Shown one piece after another: positions 21,395 to 33,600 of a stretch of 64,000 nucleotides of DNA. The DNA lies in assembly GCF_024586455.1 (NCBI RefSeq), contig NC_065919.1, forward strand, positions 25,706,839-25,770,838, given 5' to 3'. Position 1 is the stretch's first letter; every line of letters starts with the position of its first letter. The position numbers and the translations under genes are program-made. Under the pieces are notes generated by a model that was not told the DNA's origin, ran no database searches, and saw nothing but the letters and a program-made list of their open reading frames with translations. The DNA is from Bactrocera neohumeralis. Taxonomy: Eukaryota > Arthropoda > Insecta > Diptera > Tephritidae.

Positions 21395-22077
21395 TTAAGG
21401 GGTTAGGGGTAATCAGAGGCACGAAAAAATGAGAATTTTCAGTATTTTTTTTTGCTATTAAATCGTGTTATTTTACAAAAGTAGTAATATGGCATTATTA
21501 TAGAATGTGTTGACTTGAAGTCACGAAAATTTCAAAAAAAAATTTAATTTCCAAAGTTATAGTTGTTTGTGTTGACCCAGTTCCAAAAAAGGTACTTGCG
21601 GTGACAACCATAAGTCCTTGGAGATTCATCTAAAATTAATGAGATAGAAAAAATTTGTTTTATAAATAGATAATCCGATAAATTTCGATTTTATAAGACC
21701 AATTTACTGTTGATTTTTTCCCAAAAATGTAGACAAAAATTTCCTGCGGCCGCCATTTTGCTAATTTTTGAAAAAAAAATCCTTCGATCAGGCCCGAGTT
21801 TATTATGTATTCTAAAAGCTGTATAAATACATTAAAATCTACTGAGCAGTTTTCGAGTTACCAGTTCAAAAAACATAGTTTTGAGAAAAACGCGTTTAAA
21901 GTTTCACCCGAGCGCTTTAAAGTGTCCGAGCTCTCTTTGTTATTTGTCGAATAACTCAAAAACTAATTATTAATAATAATGAAATTTTCAGAGAATATTT
22001 TTAAGATATTACACTTAACGAAAATGCAAAAAAAAAAAATAATTTTTTGAAAATTCTGTCTACCTCTAACCCCTTAA
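21395..22077. mobile_element. TTAA-flanked piggyBac-like non-autonomous element, copy A
   Basis: Flanked by TTAA at 21395-21398 and 22074-22077. Inverted ends are GGGGTTAGGGGTAATCAGA and TCTGTCTACCTCTAACCCC. The interior is AT-rich with a phrase about ACTGAGCAGTTTTCGAGTTA, similar to copy B at 36176-36725, and has no transposase. TTAA targets are the signature of piggyBac; superfamily assignment is inference. Confidence 0.7.
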
Positions 22078-22079
22078 TT

Positions 22080-22940
22080 CAAACAAAATGAATTTAAAAA
22101 AAATCAAAAAAAATCAAAAAAGGCTCATCTAAAATGGTGCAGTAAACACTAAAACACTTGGGTGTTTGCTTTTAATGAGAAGCTGCTACCAAAGAATTAC
22201 GAGTTTACACCAATTTCAGTACGTCCACACATATGTGCATACATAAGTATATAATTACAGACATGCAGCATGTACACCATATTCATTTGTATATGCAATG
22301 CGCTTGAACACCGCAATTACTTCTCTATACTTGTACTCGTATATGAAGCGAGTGCGCTGTAACAAGCGATTTGCTGAAGTTGCATGACAGAAAAACACAA
22401 CAGAAAATTACAAAAGAAAAGAAAAATTGGCAACCACAGCAACTTGCCCCGGCCACTTGCATCAGCAACACCGATCAATTTTCGCAAATTGAAGTCAATG
22501 TCGCCGCTTTGATGGTGCGACGCGCACACCATGCATTGCACCAACAAATTGTACAATAGCAACATGTGAGCAGTGCAACAAGCGAATGATTATTACCTGC
22601 CGAAAAAATGATTGAACACAGCAGTTAAGCGAGATACGAAAGCAGTGTCGGCTGCACAGTGGACCTCTTGCTTTATGTAAATAACTTTCGTTTAAGGCTA
22701 CTTAATAAGGCAAAGATATCTATTATAAAGATCTTTATCTTCATTTTTATAGGTCAGTTTGTATGATTGCTATATCCTATGGTCCGATATCGGCGGATAA
22801 CAGAAAAATTTCAGATCGATATCTCAAAATTGTGAATTGACCATTTCGGATTATATAAATAATAATAAAATGTTAAATTTTACATTTGTACAAAAATTGA
22901 AATGCAATTTTAACATTTATTTAGAATTTAAAAAATAAAA
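22080..22940. other. Spacer, unassigned
   Basis: Mostly unique sequence. Part of 22750-22830 (TATCCTATGGTCCGATATCGG, then CAGATCGATATCTC) resembles degraded family 1 Helentron sequence. No gene is supported. Confidence 0.3.
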
Positions 22941-22944
22941 TCTC

Positions 22945-23420
22945 GCACATTGAGCCGATTAAGATATGTCCTGTCGGTTTGTACGCAGTCTAGAAAGAAA
23001 CAATGGTTTGGTGTGGTTTGTGGGCCGGTGGAATCATTGGATGGCTGAAATTGAAGCTCGCGATCTCGGCGACATTTGGTTTCAGTTAGACGGCACCACT
23101 TCCCACACATCGCATCAATCAATGCGTTTATTGACAGAACACTTCGAGGAGCAGATAATTTCACGTTTTGTGACGGTCGATTGGCCAAGAAGATCGTGTG
23201 ATATCATACCGTTAGACATTTTCCTGTAAGCGTATTTAAAGTCTAAAGCTTATGCGGAGAATCCCGCCTCGAACGAGTCATTGAAAATGGTACTCAACAG
23301 ATGGAGCATCTAAGAACGCCGCGGCCAACATTTGAAAGAGATAATTCTCAAAAAAGAATGTTCTTTCGAATGATAAAGAAATCCTCATTAAATTTGAAGT
23401 TTCTATGTTTTTTCTTTAAA
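22945..23420 (+). pseudogene. Fragment of a DDE transposase (Tc1/mariner superfamily)
   Basis: Translation gives DLGDIWFQLDGTTSHTSHQS, then HFEEQIISRF and WPRRSCDIIPLDIFL, the second-Asp region of a widespread insect DDE transposase (the usual form is WFQQDGATCHT and PRSCDLTPLDFFLWG). The frame is broken by a stop just after IFL and resumes as LKSKAYAENPAS and QHLKEIILKK. Only the C-terminal third is present and no terminal repeats were found. Confidence 0.65.
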
Positions 23421-24570
23421 AATGTTGGGAACCGCGAAAAGAGTTACCCCATATATCTGGAAAATCAAAACAATCCTTATAGGGAGAGTACCTCAGCAAA
23501 TAGTTAATAACTTTAGAGGGGTCAGAATTCGACTAGTTTACTAAGCGCAGTTTAGTTTTTCAGAAATATACGAGGGTTTCTCTCATCTTAGATTCCGCAG
23601 GCTCTCTAATCCACTTTGATTTTGCTCTTGAATTCAGATATTGTTTCAAAGTTTTTTTTTTTAAGTTTTTAAACTATTCTATACAAACATATGCTGGCGT
23701 TGGTTAATCCCTCCTGTACGTTTTTTTTGTTCTGTAGAAAAATATTATTTCTTGACTTACCCAGTAAGACTTGTATCTTCCGAAATTGCTCCTAGATATT
23801 ACACACTCCTTACACACTGTACCACCCCAGTGTGCCTGAGAATATGAATTTGTATGCACAACATTCGGCCTACTTGCAACAAGCCAAGTGAGTTGGACCA
23901 ATCAACCAACAACAATCTGCGAAGCGAATTGCATTCTCGTACAACTAATCACCTACATACGTACATATGTATGTATGTATGTATACACTATTATATAAGT
24001 ATTCAAGGGAAGAGACAAACAGGATAAGCCGTATTAAACGAAAGGAAGCGCATACATATTACAACAACATTCGAGGATATGTTCTGAACAACAGCACTGC
24101 ATTCACTCAACTAAATATTCGTCCGATATATGGTTGGCAATCATTGATTCGAGTACATAAATATATGTATGTATGTACTTTTATATAGTTGTATATTATG
24201 TAGTTGTAGAAATCGGAAGTGGAATGATTACAAAGAAATACACATATTCATATGTAAGTACAATGCACAGTTCAACATGTTTGCATGCATACATACATAC
24301 ATATGTATGGAAATACTTCTATACAAGGTCTTTAAAGAGTGGCAGCAGAGCCCTCGGCCAGAGCGGTCGTCAATTCAGATATGTATGCGATCATATAAAT
24401 ATGCCGCATGCTGTTTGGCTGCACCGGCGTGTTGAACAAATTCAAGTACAACGGCAAATCGATTGTCAGATATTAATGTCTGTATGTATGTGCATGCATG
24501 CTGTAATGCTTGTAGGTGTGCACATACGTATGTATGTATAAAAATATATGTATATGTATGTATGTACCTA
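23420..24570. other. Spacer with dense TATG/CATA microsatellites
   Basis: Runs of (TATG)n/(CATA)n at 23955-23985, 24160-24180, 24286-24308 and 24520-24566. Open frames in 23967-24541 are products of these repeats. No gene is seen. Confidence 0.5.
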
Positions 24571-26163
24571 CAGTGTATCACAGAAATAAGTATGCACTAT
24601 ATATTGGCGTAAAAAAAGTCAAATTATTTGCAAAATAATAAGTATATATTTTGTGTTTTTTTCCAAAAACAACTACTCATAATATTGTTCAAGAATATGA
24701 CAAATTGATATCATTGACATATTCCGTTATTAAAAACCGTTAGATTTTCTCTGTAAAAAGCGAAAATCATGTCACATAAATAAGTATGCAATTTACCATT
24801 TCAGTATTGTTTCGATTGATACACAGTGTTTATACGTTTTGAAGCAATAAGTATTGTTTTTTTTTTATAAAATAATAATTTTCCGAAGTTTTCATTAAAT
24901 TTCATCGTTAATTGCAATTACATTTTGATCATGGAGCCGCCCGTCAAGGAACTATCACAAATTTGAAAGATGCTTTATAAAACTATATAAAGAAAAAAAA
25001 AATACAAAAAAAGAGAGTCAATACAAAAAATAAGGAAAGATCTGGACGACAAGAAACATTTGATTCCAAGGATCGGTACATTATCACACACAAGATACAG
25101 GCTAATCTGAAGTAAAGTGCTCCAAAAGTTGTTAAAAATGAGACCAGTAAAACCTGCCATTCCCAAACTAATCGTCAAGTGCTGTATGATACAGGTTCCC
25201 ATGGTCGTAATGTCCGTAAAAAGCCATTCATAAGCAACATTAACAGACAAAAAAGATTAAACTTTGTGAAAGCACGAAAGTAAACATAGAGAATATTTCT
25301 GGAATTCTGTTATTTTCTCAGATGAAAGTAATTATACATTTTTGGATCAGATGGACATGAAAAAGTATGGAGAAAAGTAAATACAGAGCTTGATTCACGG
25401 AATATGGCTGCCTTGGTAGAACATGTTGGTAGGTCGCTCATGGTTTGGGGGTGTATGGCACCAACTGGTGTAAGGAATCTTGTATTCATTGAGCATAAAA
25501 TAAACAAATATTATTACCTTAATATATTAATATCGAATTTAAACGATAGTGCGGCCAAATTGGGACTTGAAGGATCATTTGTCTTCCAACAGGGCAATGA
25601 TCCAAAACACTCCGCTCACATTGTTAAGGAATTGCTACTTTACAATACATCCAAACAATTAAAAACACCAGCCCAATCTCTTGATGTGAACCCTATCGAA
25701 CATTTGGGTCATTTTATAGAGAGAAAAATCAGAAGACATAAGCCGCAAAGAATCTTTGATATCTGCTTTAATCGAAGAGTGGGGCAAGATTCCAACTTCA
25801 GTGACCAAAAAACTGGTAAAGTCCATGCCATCCGGATTGAATGCAATAAAAAAATCCAAAAGCTATCCAATAAAATATTAAAAGCCCATCAAAGCTCAAA
25901 AATAAAACCGTTGGAACTTTTTCTTTGGAATGTATTACTATTGCATACATACTTTAGTGATGTAATTTTTAGCTATTTAAGCCTTTTTTTTCTCTAATTT
26001 GAAAAATTCTTAATTTAAGTTTCTGTTTTTTGCTATTGCTTTTAACTCAAATATGAAATAACTGAAAAATATAAAAAAATGGATATTATTATTAGTTCTG
26101 CGGCATTTTTTTCTGAAAACAAAACGGATAAACACAGTGCATACTTATTTTTGTGATGCACTG
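24571..26163 (+). mobile_element. Tc1-type transposon, complete ends, 1593 bp
   Basis: Inverted ends CAGTGTATCACAGAAATAAG (left) and the complement of CAGTGCATCACAAAAATAAG (right), each beside TA (24569-24570 and 26164-26165). Size and ends fit a full-length Tc1 family element. The transposase inside is broken (see pseudogene entry). Confidence 0.9.
25000..25900 (+). pseudogene. Tc1-type transposase, inactivated
   Basis: DD34E transposase remains. The first Asp is visible in IFSDESNY (codon 25321-25323). After a frameshift the frame from 25404 reads SLMVWGCMAPTGVRNLVFIE, FVFQQGNDPKHSAHIVKELL and QSLDVNPIEHLG. The position of the second catalytic Asp (normally QQDNDPKH) is Gly (codon GGC 25593-25595), and exactly 34 residues separate it from the Glu of NPIE. 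The usual Trp after NPIEHL is Gly. The N-terminal DNA-binding part upstream is broken by stops and frameshifts. The copy cannot encode an active enzyme. Confidence 0.88.
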
Positions 26164-26169
26164 TATGTA

Positions 26170-26560
26170 TGTTTACGCCTGGCTGTCAGTTGCAGTTAAA
26201 TATTGCTGTTATTGGCGCTTTAGCAATTGTAAATTCTACCAGTTTTTCATTTGCTCTTTGCGCGCTGATCTTTTTCAGCGATTTTGCAACTTGTTGAGGC
26301 GGTTGCACTTTTTCATCTTACTGGTATACATACATATATGTATGTAAGTATGTACATATGTATAGATGCAGCTGTTTAACTACATACTTACATACGTATG
26401 TAATGGATGGCGTCTATTTGTGTGTTTCAAACCTAACAAAATCGACTTTTATATCTTATATATTTTCGATTGCTTTGGACCACTTTTGGATTCAAAAAGT
26501 TTAGTGGAATTGAACTTAACTTATCCCCGCAAAACTAATACGGATGTGTAAAGTGACGAA
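26170..26560. other. Spacer with TATG/CATA microsatellites
   Basis: Palindromic CATA/TATG runs at 26325-26362 and 26380-26402. No gene is supported. Confidence 0.4.
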
Positions 26561-27190
26561 GCAATATTCCGTCGACAAGGCGACAAGATTTGACTTTTGA
26601 CAACGTCCGGTGTGTTTTACGTGGGCACCTGGCACTCAAAAGCACAGCGGATCAAATCAATGCGCTGACCAGCGCCCTGAAAATGTCATTTTCAGTAGCA
26701 ATTGGCAGTTGGAATGGACACACTAAACCTTGGTAGGGTTCGACCCATCTAGAACCTCTGCCGTACTTTGGGTCCGAGTTGACAAAGTCAGTTCTTCCCG
26801 CATTTGGGTTCCAACCACAACCACCACGATACTCCCCAAGGGGCCAGGGGTTGGACCCCATACATACATCACATACACGCACCAATCACACAAAAACTAA
26901 ACCCCAATTCCAGCTAACCGCCTTCGCCGCTTAAATAATTCGCGCGCAAACGACCCTAACATCTAATCGTCCATCAGTCCAGCTAATCCCCATACCACCC
27001 AGATTCCTAATGTCAGAGTACGAGTACATCGAGCATTCTGCAATTAACCTCGCCCCACAAAAACACCCCGACGCATCTATGATGCAAAAATGCATTCAGA
27101 TTCCCATGACAAGGGAAACCCAGACACAAAATCTGACCTCAACGAACCCCACGTCCCGAATGTACTCGTCACTAGCTATTGTCCCAACGA
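26560..27190 (+). other. GC-richer segment upstream of an RT fragment, unassigned
   Basis: Higher GC than its flanks and rich in CCCC/CCAACC words, with no stable frame. It directly precedes the RT fragment at 27200 and may be an older part of the same or another retroelement. No motif is recognised. Confidence 0.35.
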
Positions 27191-27199
27191 CGTCACTGT

Positions 27200-27780
27200 T
27201 GACAGTCATAACTTCGAAGTCGTAGATAAGTTCGTCTATCTTTGAACCAGTATTAACACCAACAACAATGTCAGCTTCGAAATCCAACGCAGAATAACTC
27301 TTGGCAACAGGTGCTACTTCGGACTGTGTAAGCAATTGAGAAGTAAAGTCCTCTCTCGACGAATAAAGACCAAACTCTATAAGTCACTCATTATTCCCGT
27401 CCTGCTATATGGTACAGAGGCATGGACGATGATGAGTCGACTTTACGAGTTTTCGAGAGAAAGGTTTTGAGGAAGATTTATGGTCCTTTATGCATTGGCA
27501 ACGAGGAATATCCTAGCCGATGGACTGATGAGCTGTACGAGTTACTGTTCGCATAGTTCAGCGAATTAAGAGACAGTGGCTACGCTGGCTAGATCATGTC
27601 GACCGTATGGATGAAAACATTTTAGCTCTGAAAGTATTCGACGCACTGCCCGCCGGAGGAGAGAAGAAGAGGAAGACCTCCACTCCGTTGGAGAGATTAG
27701 ACAGCGATGACGATTAGATTAACTCGGCTATAACCGCATAAGTGATGTCTACGCCATTTAAGAAGAAGAAGAATTGAACT
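27200..27780 (+). mobile_element. 3' end of a non-LTR retrotransposon (endonuclease-RT type)
   Basis: Encodes, over frame breaks, KFVYL.. [55 protein letters not shown] and FERKVLRKIYGPLCIGNEE, then QRIKRQWLRWLDHVDRMDE: the C-terminal part of a common insect endonuclease/reverse-transcriptase family. It ends in a (GAA)n tail (27762-27774). A second copy lies on the minus strand at 56482-56850. Clade (RTE- or CR1-like) is uncertain. Confidence 0.8.
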
Positions 27781-28690
27781 TATGTATTCAAATAGTTTTT
27801 CTATAAATGCTATAAATATCGGAAACTCATTAAGCTTCTGAAAATCTCTGTAAACGCACTACAATCTTCAATACATTGTAATATTATGGACTATTAAACT
27901 TGGAGCTGAACATAGGCGACGTATTCGTTAATTTAATTCACATTCACATACAAATACACACGTATATAAGTATGTTTGTAAGACAAAATATAAGTATACT
28001 TGTGCTCATCTTAAGCAAAGTAACCGATTGGTATACTATATCGTAAAATGAACACTGCGCAGAATTTGTTTCGTGGAACGTTGCAGAACCACTTTTTAGA
28101 ACAATACTGTGGAAAAAAGCATAATCAGGTATATTAATAAAACACCAAAAGAAACTAATGTCCATGTAAATTCCACAGGTAGTCATGTGCTATCGGCAAT
28201 AGAATCAATGAGCGAAGCCGCGACGGGCAGATTTAGCTGAATAACGGCTACGTGTTTTATAGGGTTTCTCGATGGAACTAGTATATTTTTCAAAGTAATA
28301 TCTTTGCTGAAAATTTCATGATTTCACCCGTTCTTCATAGTATTAAAAACCCGCCCCATTCGCTACACCTAATATTTATGATCGAAATATTCCGTTGTTA
28401 TTGGAAGAAAAGTCAACAAAGTTTCTAATAATCCAAATGTGATAAATGACTGCATGCATATACTATATACAAATAAAGTATTGGAGAACCTTCTCCTAGC
28501 GGTCCTGGCTTTCTTTGCTCACACACCTGCGGCGAATTTGTAGGCGGCGCAAAGCCGTTGAAGACGAGCTGCAGTGAGTTTTTTTCACGTAGGGATCGAT
28601 TTAAAGCAGGGGTAGGAGGTGTGCATTCACTCCTAAAGTCGATTGGCTTTGAGCGCGCTGTCTGTGCGCTCAAAACGAGTCAATGAATGC
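27780..28690. other. Spacer, unassigned
   Basis: AT-rich, except for GC-richer 28480-28680, whose CACACACCTGCGGCG and GAGCGCGCTGTCTG words could be part of a retroelement 5' region. No gene is supported. Confidence 0.3.
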
Positions 28691-29003
28691 AACAACAACG
28701 AGAACTTGTGTCACTGCGAAATCCTGCTGACCCAGAGTGAACCGTAATAGACTCTTCGAACTACTTGGTCTTAGCAAAGTCATTCTCGCTGCAATTGTGG
28801 GCCAGAGTGAATCGTAACATGTTCTTCGACTACTTGGCCCTACCGATGTTCTGACTGGATACTCTGCAATAGTGTCGCTAAATATTTTTTGTCGGACGCT
28901 CGTTGCCAAATCTGTATGGAGATAGTCGAGGTGGTATCATTTTGTTACTTTCTCCTCAATTTGCCGGATTTTGCAAGAACCTACCATAGTGATTAGGATT
29001 CAG
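28690..29003 (+). mobile_element. Degraded non-LTR element with TTAGG-type tail
   Basis: One frame reads CQICMEIVEVVSFCYFLLN and LPDFART, resembling the Cys-His knuckle and 'CPDFAR' end of I/LOA-type elements. The His and one Cys are lost. The match is weak and rests on a single short block. It abuts the (TTAGG)3 tract at 29004-29022. Confidence 0.4.
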
Positions 29004-29640
29004 ATTAGGTTAGGTTAGGTTAATCTGGTAGGTCAATAAGCCACGTAAAGACCAGTTCCTTTGCGAAACCAGATAAAGTTCAGTTCCTAGGTCCAAGAGA
29101 AGTAGTCATCCTTTACGATATCTGGCCTTGACTCGAATTTTAACAGATTCAGCGGCTTCACTATCAATATCTCCTTAAGTGTATTATACCGTGTGGACCA
29201 CAGATGCTTACAGCGTAGTTTTGCCAATGCGGAACAAGTGCACAAGAGATGCTCCATGATTTCCCTGGTGGCCTGGTCTAGACATTTCCTGCAGTCTTCA
29301 CGACCTGTCAGCCCATCCAGTGGGCATAAGTCGCCACCAGACAGTGACCAGTTAATATTCCCATAATGTTCTTACAGCCTTTTCTATTGAGGAATTTTGT
29401 GTACTTCCGACCTACCGCATAGTAAATGACTTTTGCAGTTTTGCACCCAGGTAGCTCGTTTCGGTTGTTAGCCGTTCACCGTTCTTGGCAATCTCGTCCA
29501 CTATTTCATTGCCCTCGATGTCTTTGTGATCTAGCACCCAGTAGAAGTGAATGTGCTTACTTCAGGTAACACTTTCCACTGCTGCCCTGCTTTCCAAGAT
29601 ACATATTGTCAATATGCGTTACGAGGTTGGGATTGAGATT
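29004..29640 (-). mobile_element. Non-LTR retrotransposon 3' end with RNase H-side sequence and (CCTAA)n tail
   Basis: On the minus strand: IEGNEIVDEIAKNGERL (the last part of an RNase H-like domain), then EDCRKCLDQATREIMEHLL and CTCSALAKLRCKHLW, a CCHC knuckle (C-x2-C, H-x4-C, at about 29232-29293). The 3' UTR ends in TAACCTAACCTAACC (complement of 29004-29022). RNase H plus knuckle points to the I/LOA group. The copy is 5'-truncated and frameshifted. Confidence 0.75.
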
Positions 29641-30100
29641 AATTGCATTAAAAAATTTGTGGTAAGCTCAAAATGCTTCGTCGATCTATGAGGATCTGGT
29701 AATACACTTTTAGAAGTTTATGGGTAACACAAAGAACCAACAGCTGTCCTATCCTATGATCTAATCTAAAGCGTAATTGCCAGTTTATTTAAACATAAAG
29801 ATTCCTACAATATGTCTAAACACATACATTTTACCACTTTTTAGGAAATTTTTTTTTATGCGACAACAAATTCGATCATTTTAATTTTTTAATATATTTT
29901 TATTTGTGTTTTGAAATGTATAAAAACATTTTTTTTTTGTCGTTTTTTACATTTTTAATATTCAAATATATTTTTTTTTAAATCAAAGTAGTCCCAAAAA
30001 AAAAAAAGTAGTTCACTGGTCATGGTGATAGCGGCTGTTCATGTTGTCTGAAATAAAAAATCGAATGGATTATTATTCAGTAGTTCTGCGGCTGTCGTCC
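29640..30100. other. AT-rich spacer
   Basis: Long A and T homopolymer runs. No ORF or known repeat could be placed. Confidence 0.3.
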
Positions 30101-30545
30101 CTACCAAATATAATCATTAATTTTAATTAGTAATTTCATTAAAAACAAATGTCGAACATCAAAAAAAAAGTAACGAAAATCTTGTTTTTTTCGTTAAAAA
30201 TCGTTTAAAAAAATATGAAAATATTTTCGAAAATAGACAATTCTGGTAGGGACGATAACTATAAATGAGTAGAAGAACATATGTATGTAAATTTCAAAGC
30301 AATCGGTTGAATACTTTTTTTTAGGACCATGACAGTTTCAGAAAATGATGATTCGAGAAAAATGCGCTTAAAGTTTCAAGAGAGGTAGACAGTCGCTTAC
30401 GACACGTCGGCGACTATGAGCTGTAACTTATCAAATGCTATGAATTTCGGTCTAAATTTTTCACAGCATGTTTTCAATAGGTTTTACTGTCAAAATAAAA
30501 AAAAAATCGATTTTTCGAAGTGATTACATGAGAATACCCCCTTAA
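30100..30545. mobile_element. Possible half of a TTAA element
   Basis: The right edge reads ATTACATGAGAATACCCCC followed by TTAA (30542-30545), like the right ends of the TTAA elements at 21.4 and 36.2 kb, with similar internal phrases (AAAATGCGCTTAAAGTTTC). No matching left end was found, so this is tentative. Confidence 0.35.
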
Positions 30546-30549
30546 AGAA

Positions 30550-31280
30550 TTTTAAACAATACTAAACATTGAAGCGAAGAAAAATATACAATCGTAGCTG
30601 TCTACTTAAACCCAAGAAATCATACGTTGTTGTTTTTCTTTACACACCCAAGCAAACTCAAAACATTTTTTTGTCAGCATCAAACTTTAACTGTGTGCTA
30701 ATTGAGTGTGTATGAATAGAGAACTTAATGAGACAATTTAAAACTTCATCGCTTTAGTTAATAGACTCGCATAGATATAGTCTTGGGTAGATACAAAAGC
30801 CACCCTGGTCTTGCAAGAAATTTTTATGCTTATTTTAACACTTTTCTCTTAAGAACTATTTAAAAATCACGAATTCTAAATTGCCAAATTATTTATGCCA
30901 ACATTAAAAAGCAAACAGAAACCACTTAAAGAAAAAAAATCTCTCCAATGTTTAAATTATGCAAATTCAAAGTAAATATACATACATATTTACTATACCA
31001 GTATTATACATACACATAAATATGTACATATGTAAGTGTGTATGTAATTATGCCCAATAAAAAATTAAAAAAAAAAACTGAATATTATAAAATTAAATAA
31101 CACACCAAATTAATAAATTTTAATAAGTACAAGTGGATAATGAGCCTGAACGGTGGCTGACCAAAACAGACGCGTACAAAAAAATTAAAGAAATTGAAAA
31201 AAAAAAACTGAAACTGCAATTTTCACTAAAACAAGTTGATTGCGGGTTAATAAAAATAAGCGCCGCCAAGAAAGAGTAGC
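30550..31280. other. AT-rich spacer
   Basis: Unique AT-rich DNA with one TATG/CATA cluster at 30978-31050. A minus-strand 62-aa frame (31120-31308) is Phe/Ser-rich without a domain. No gene is called. Confidence 0.35.
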
Positions 31281-31736
31281 TACCACATATGTATGTACAT
31301 ACATACATACATATATGTACATATGTATATCAGTATGAGCGTCAACGCTAGCGAAACGCGTTCATGAGTGACGCACGCATGCGCTAAAATACACTCCGCA
31401 CCGCCAGTATGAGGATTACGACGAAGCTGGCTTGATGTCTGACCAGCTAAAGCACACATTCATACATACATACATACACAGCTGATGGCTAGCTGGCTTG
31501 CTAACTAGTTTAGTAGCTGCTAGTTTAAGTTGCCGCTGGACAGCAAGATTGGCGGTAACAATTTATACGCGCATGTAGTAGCTGCCAGCTAACGGTTATA
31601 GTGGTGGTGGCCGCAACAACACTGTTTAAAAGCTAATACGTAACGGTGATGGCCATATGCAAACATACATCTGGTATGCATGTAAGTATGTATGTATGTA
31701 TGTATGTATGTAGCTGCTCCTATTTACGAGTTGGCA

Positions 31737-31745
31737 TATAAAATA
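31737..31745 (+). promoter_or_regulatory. Candidate TATA box
   Basis: TATAAAATA after a GC-richer stretch and before GGCGGTGCATT. About 16 bp downstream is the perfect palindrome ACTAGCGCTAGT (31752-31763). No strong initiator sits at +1 (about 31768), so this is only a candidate. Confidence 0.25.
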
Positions 31746-32050
31746 GCGGATACTAGCGCTAGTTTTGTAATAAACGGCGGTGCATTATTTTACCCAAAGC
31801 AAAGCACACTTGGAATTCGTTGCGGATCAAAAATAAGTAATAAATAATTAAAATTATATACATATGTATGTACATATGTATCGTATCGTATGTATGTATA
31901 TAATTGATTTTCCTCGAAATTTTAATTAAAAAGATATGCGCAACTGAGACGCTACTTTTGCTGATAGCAAGAGAAGATAAGTATTTAGATTGATTTCATA
32001 TACATATGTATGTATTTACATACTAATATGTATGCATACATATGTATGTC

Positions 32051-32257
32051 GTCACCTAAAATGCAAAACAACGTATCAACAAAAAAAATTGAAGAAAAAA
32101 AATTGAATTTAGTATTTTATTGTTTACGATTCACCACATCGTATTATAGATATAACCAATATATAACCACTTTATAACCAAAACTCAAATTTTGTTTCAA
32201 TATGGGTCTGTAAACTTATAAAAAAGTGATGTTACGTTATTTTGAATTTTAGGTGAC
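32051..32257. mobile_element. Short inverted-repeat MITE, copy A (207 bp)
   Basis: Ends GTCACCTAAAATGCAAAAC (left) and GTTATTTTGAATTTTAGGTGAC (right) are imperfect inverted repeats. The interior (AACCAAAACTCAAATTTTG) matches the reverse strand of the copy at 48498. No coding capacity. Confidence 0.7.
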
Positions 32258-32840
32258 TATATACATACATATGTACATACACATATGTACATGTATGTGT
32301 GCATATAACCGTTCATACATAACTGTTTATCATAAGTCAAATGTTATTCAATTTTGGTAATAAATACCAAAATCTGTCATTTTGTTAACCCTATAATGCA
32401 TGATGTCTCATAAACATCACATACTACATACTTATATGTACATATGTAAGTATGTACATGTGTTTACTCATGACTAATCACAAATTTAATTGATTTTAAT
32501 CAAATATAAAATGAATAAAGTTTATTTGTGAAGATAAAAATGTAAAAAAAAAAATGAAAAGACACGATATTGCTGATAATTATTTAATCAATAAATATAC
32601 ATATACATATATGTATATGTATGTTTATGTATGTATATTCATTTATATATACAAGCTCTTACCACACATTGTAATAACGGTGAATTGCGTATTTTTTATG
32701 CATGCACACATATAAACGCGTTACATTTGTTAACAAATTTATTTGTATTTTACTTGTTTTCTGCTTCATTCGCCAACTCCGTTATTACTTAATACTTTGA
32801 AGTAAACTTTATATAGATATACATATGTATATTACATTAT

Positions 32841-33600
32841 TAGGTCTACAACTTTGCTTCCGTTTTCCAATAGATGTCTCTAGGGTCAAGCACTGGTCGA
32901 TTAAATCGTTTTATATCGATCTTGGACATTTGTGTCAACACTAACCCAACAAAATATTTGTAGAGATCTGTTTGCATCCAAAATTTATTCTCAACTGAAA
33001 ATGTCACTTTTTGAGTCGAATTCTCGACATTTGCGGGAAATTTTGCTTTTCTTTTTTAATTCCAAGAAAAGTGCGGCTGAGGCTCATCGAATGCTTTCGG
33101 ATACGTACGGTGCGGCTGACCTAAGTGAAAGAACACGTCGCGAATGGTTTCAACGTTTTAAGAATGGTGATTATGAATTCGAAGACCGGCATCGTGGTGG
33201 AGAAGATTTTCGTAGATACTGAATTGGAAGCATTACTCGACCAAGATGCGTTTCAAACCCAAGCAGAATTGGCCGAATCGTTGCAAGTGACACAGTAAGC
33301 CCTATCAAAACGCCTCAAAGTCATGGGGATGATTCAGAAACAAGGAATCTGGGTTCCTTACGACTTGAAACCAAGCGATGTCGAACGGCGCTTATGAGCT
33401 GCTAAAGCCAAGTGAAACCATCGCAGGAGATCGATACCGAACGCAATTGATGCGTTTGAGCCGAGCACTAAAAGAAAAATGGCCACAGTACGAGGAAAGA
33501 CACAATAAAGTCATTCTCCAGCATGACAATGCTCGGCCTCAAAAGGTAATGCAGGAATTTTTCCTTCATTATTATTCTTAGTTTATACAAAGAACTATTT
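32841..33600 (+). mobile_element. mariner element with internal and 3' deletions
   Basis: The left end is TAGGTCTACAACTTTGC. The frame from 33001 gives FESNSRHLREILLFFF, KKSAAEAHRMLSDTYGAADL and RTRREWFQRFKNGDYEFEDR (the paired-like HTH region). After a frameshift it continues AELAESLQVTQ and IQKQGIWVPYDLKPSDVERR, then jumps to AYELLKPSETIAGDRYRTQ and VILQHDNARP. The jump at about 33390 removes the first catalytic Asp, and the sequence after DNARP is lost, including the third Asp. It is inactive, and the right inverted repeat is not seen. Confidence 0.85.

Larger units (their letters stand above)
31281..32660. repeat. Cluster of palindromic CATA/TATG microsatellites
   Basis: Runs of CATA leading through CATATG into TATG occur at 31286-31330, 31440-31478, 31673-31712, 31858-31905, 31998-32050, 32262-32310, 32428-32462 and 32596-32640. 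Between them lies GC-richer unique DNA (31330-31660). Confidence 0.75.

Noticed and set aside
24173..24541. Overlapping frames of 88-122 aa
   Set aside because: Made largely of (TATG)n/(CATA)n repeats translated as YVCMY and HTYIH strings.
29004..29022. Interstitial telomere repeat (TTAGG)3
   Set aside because: The site at 4011 shows the same unit inside a target-site duplication, so it is best read as a retroelement tail; only three units are present.
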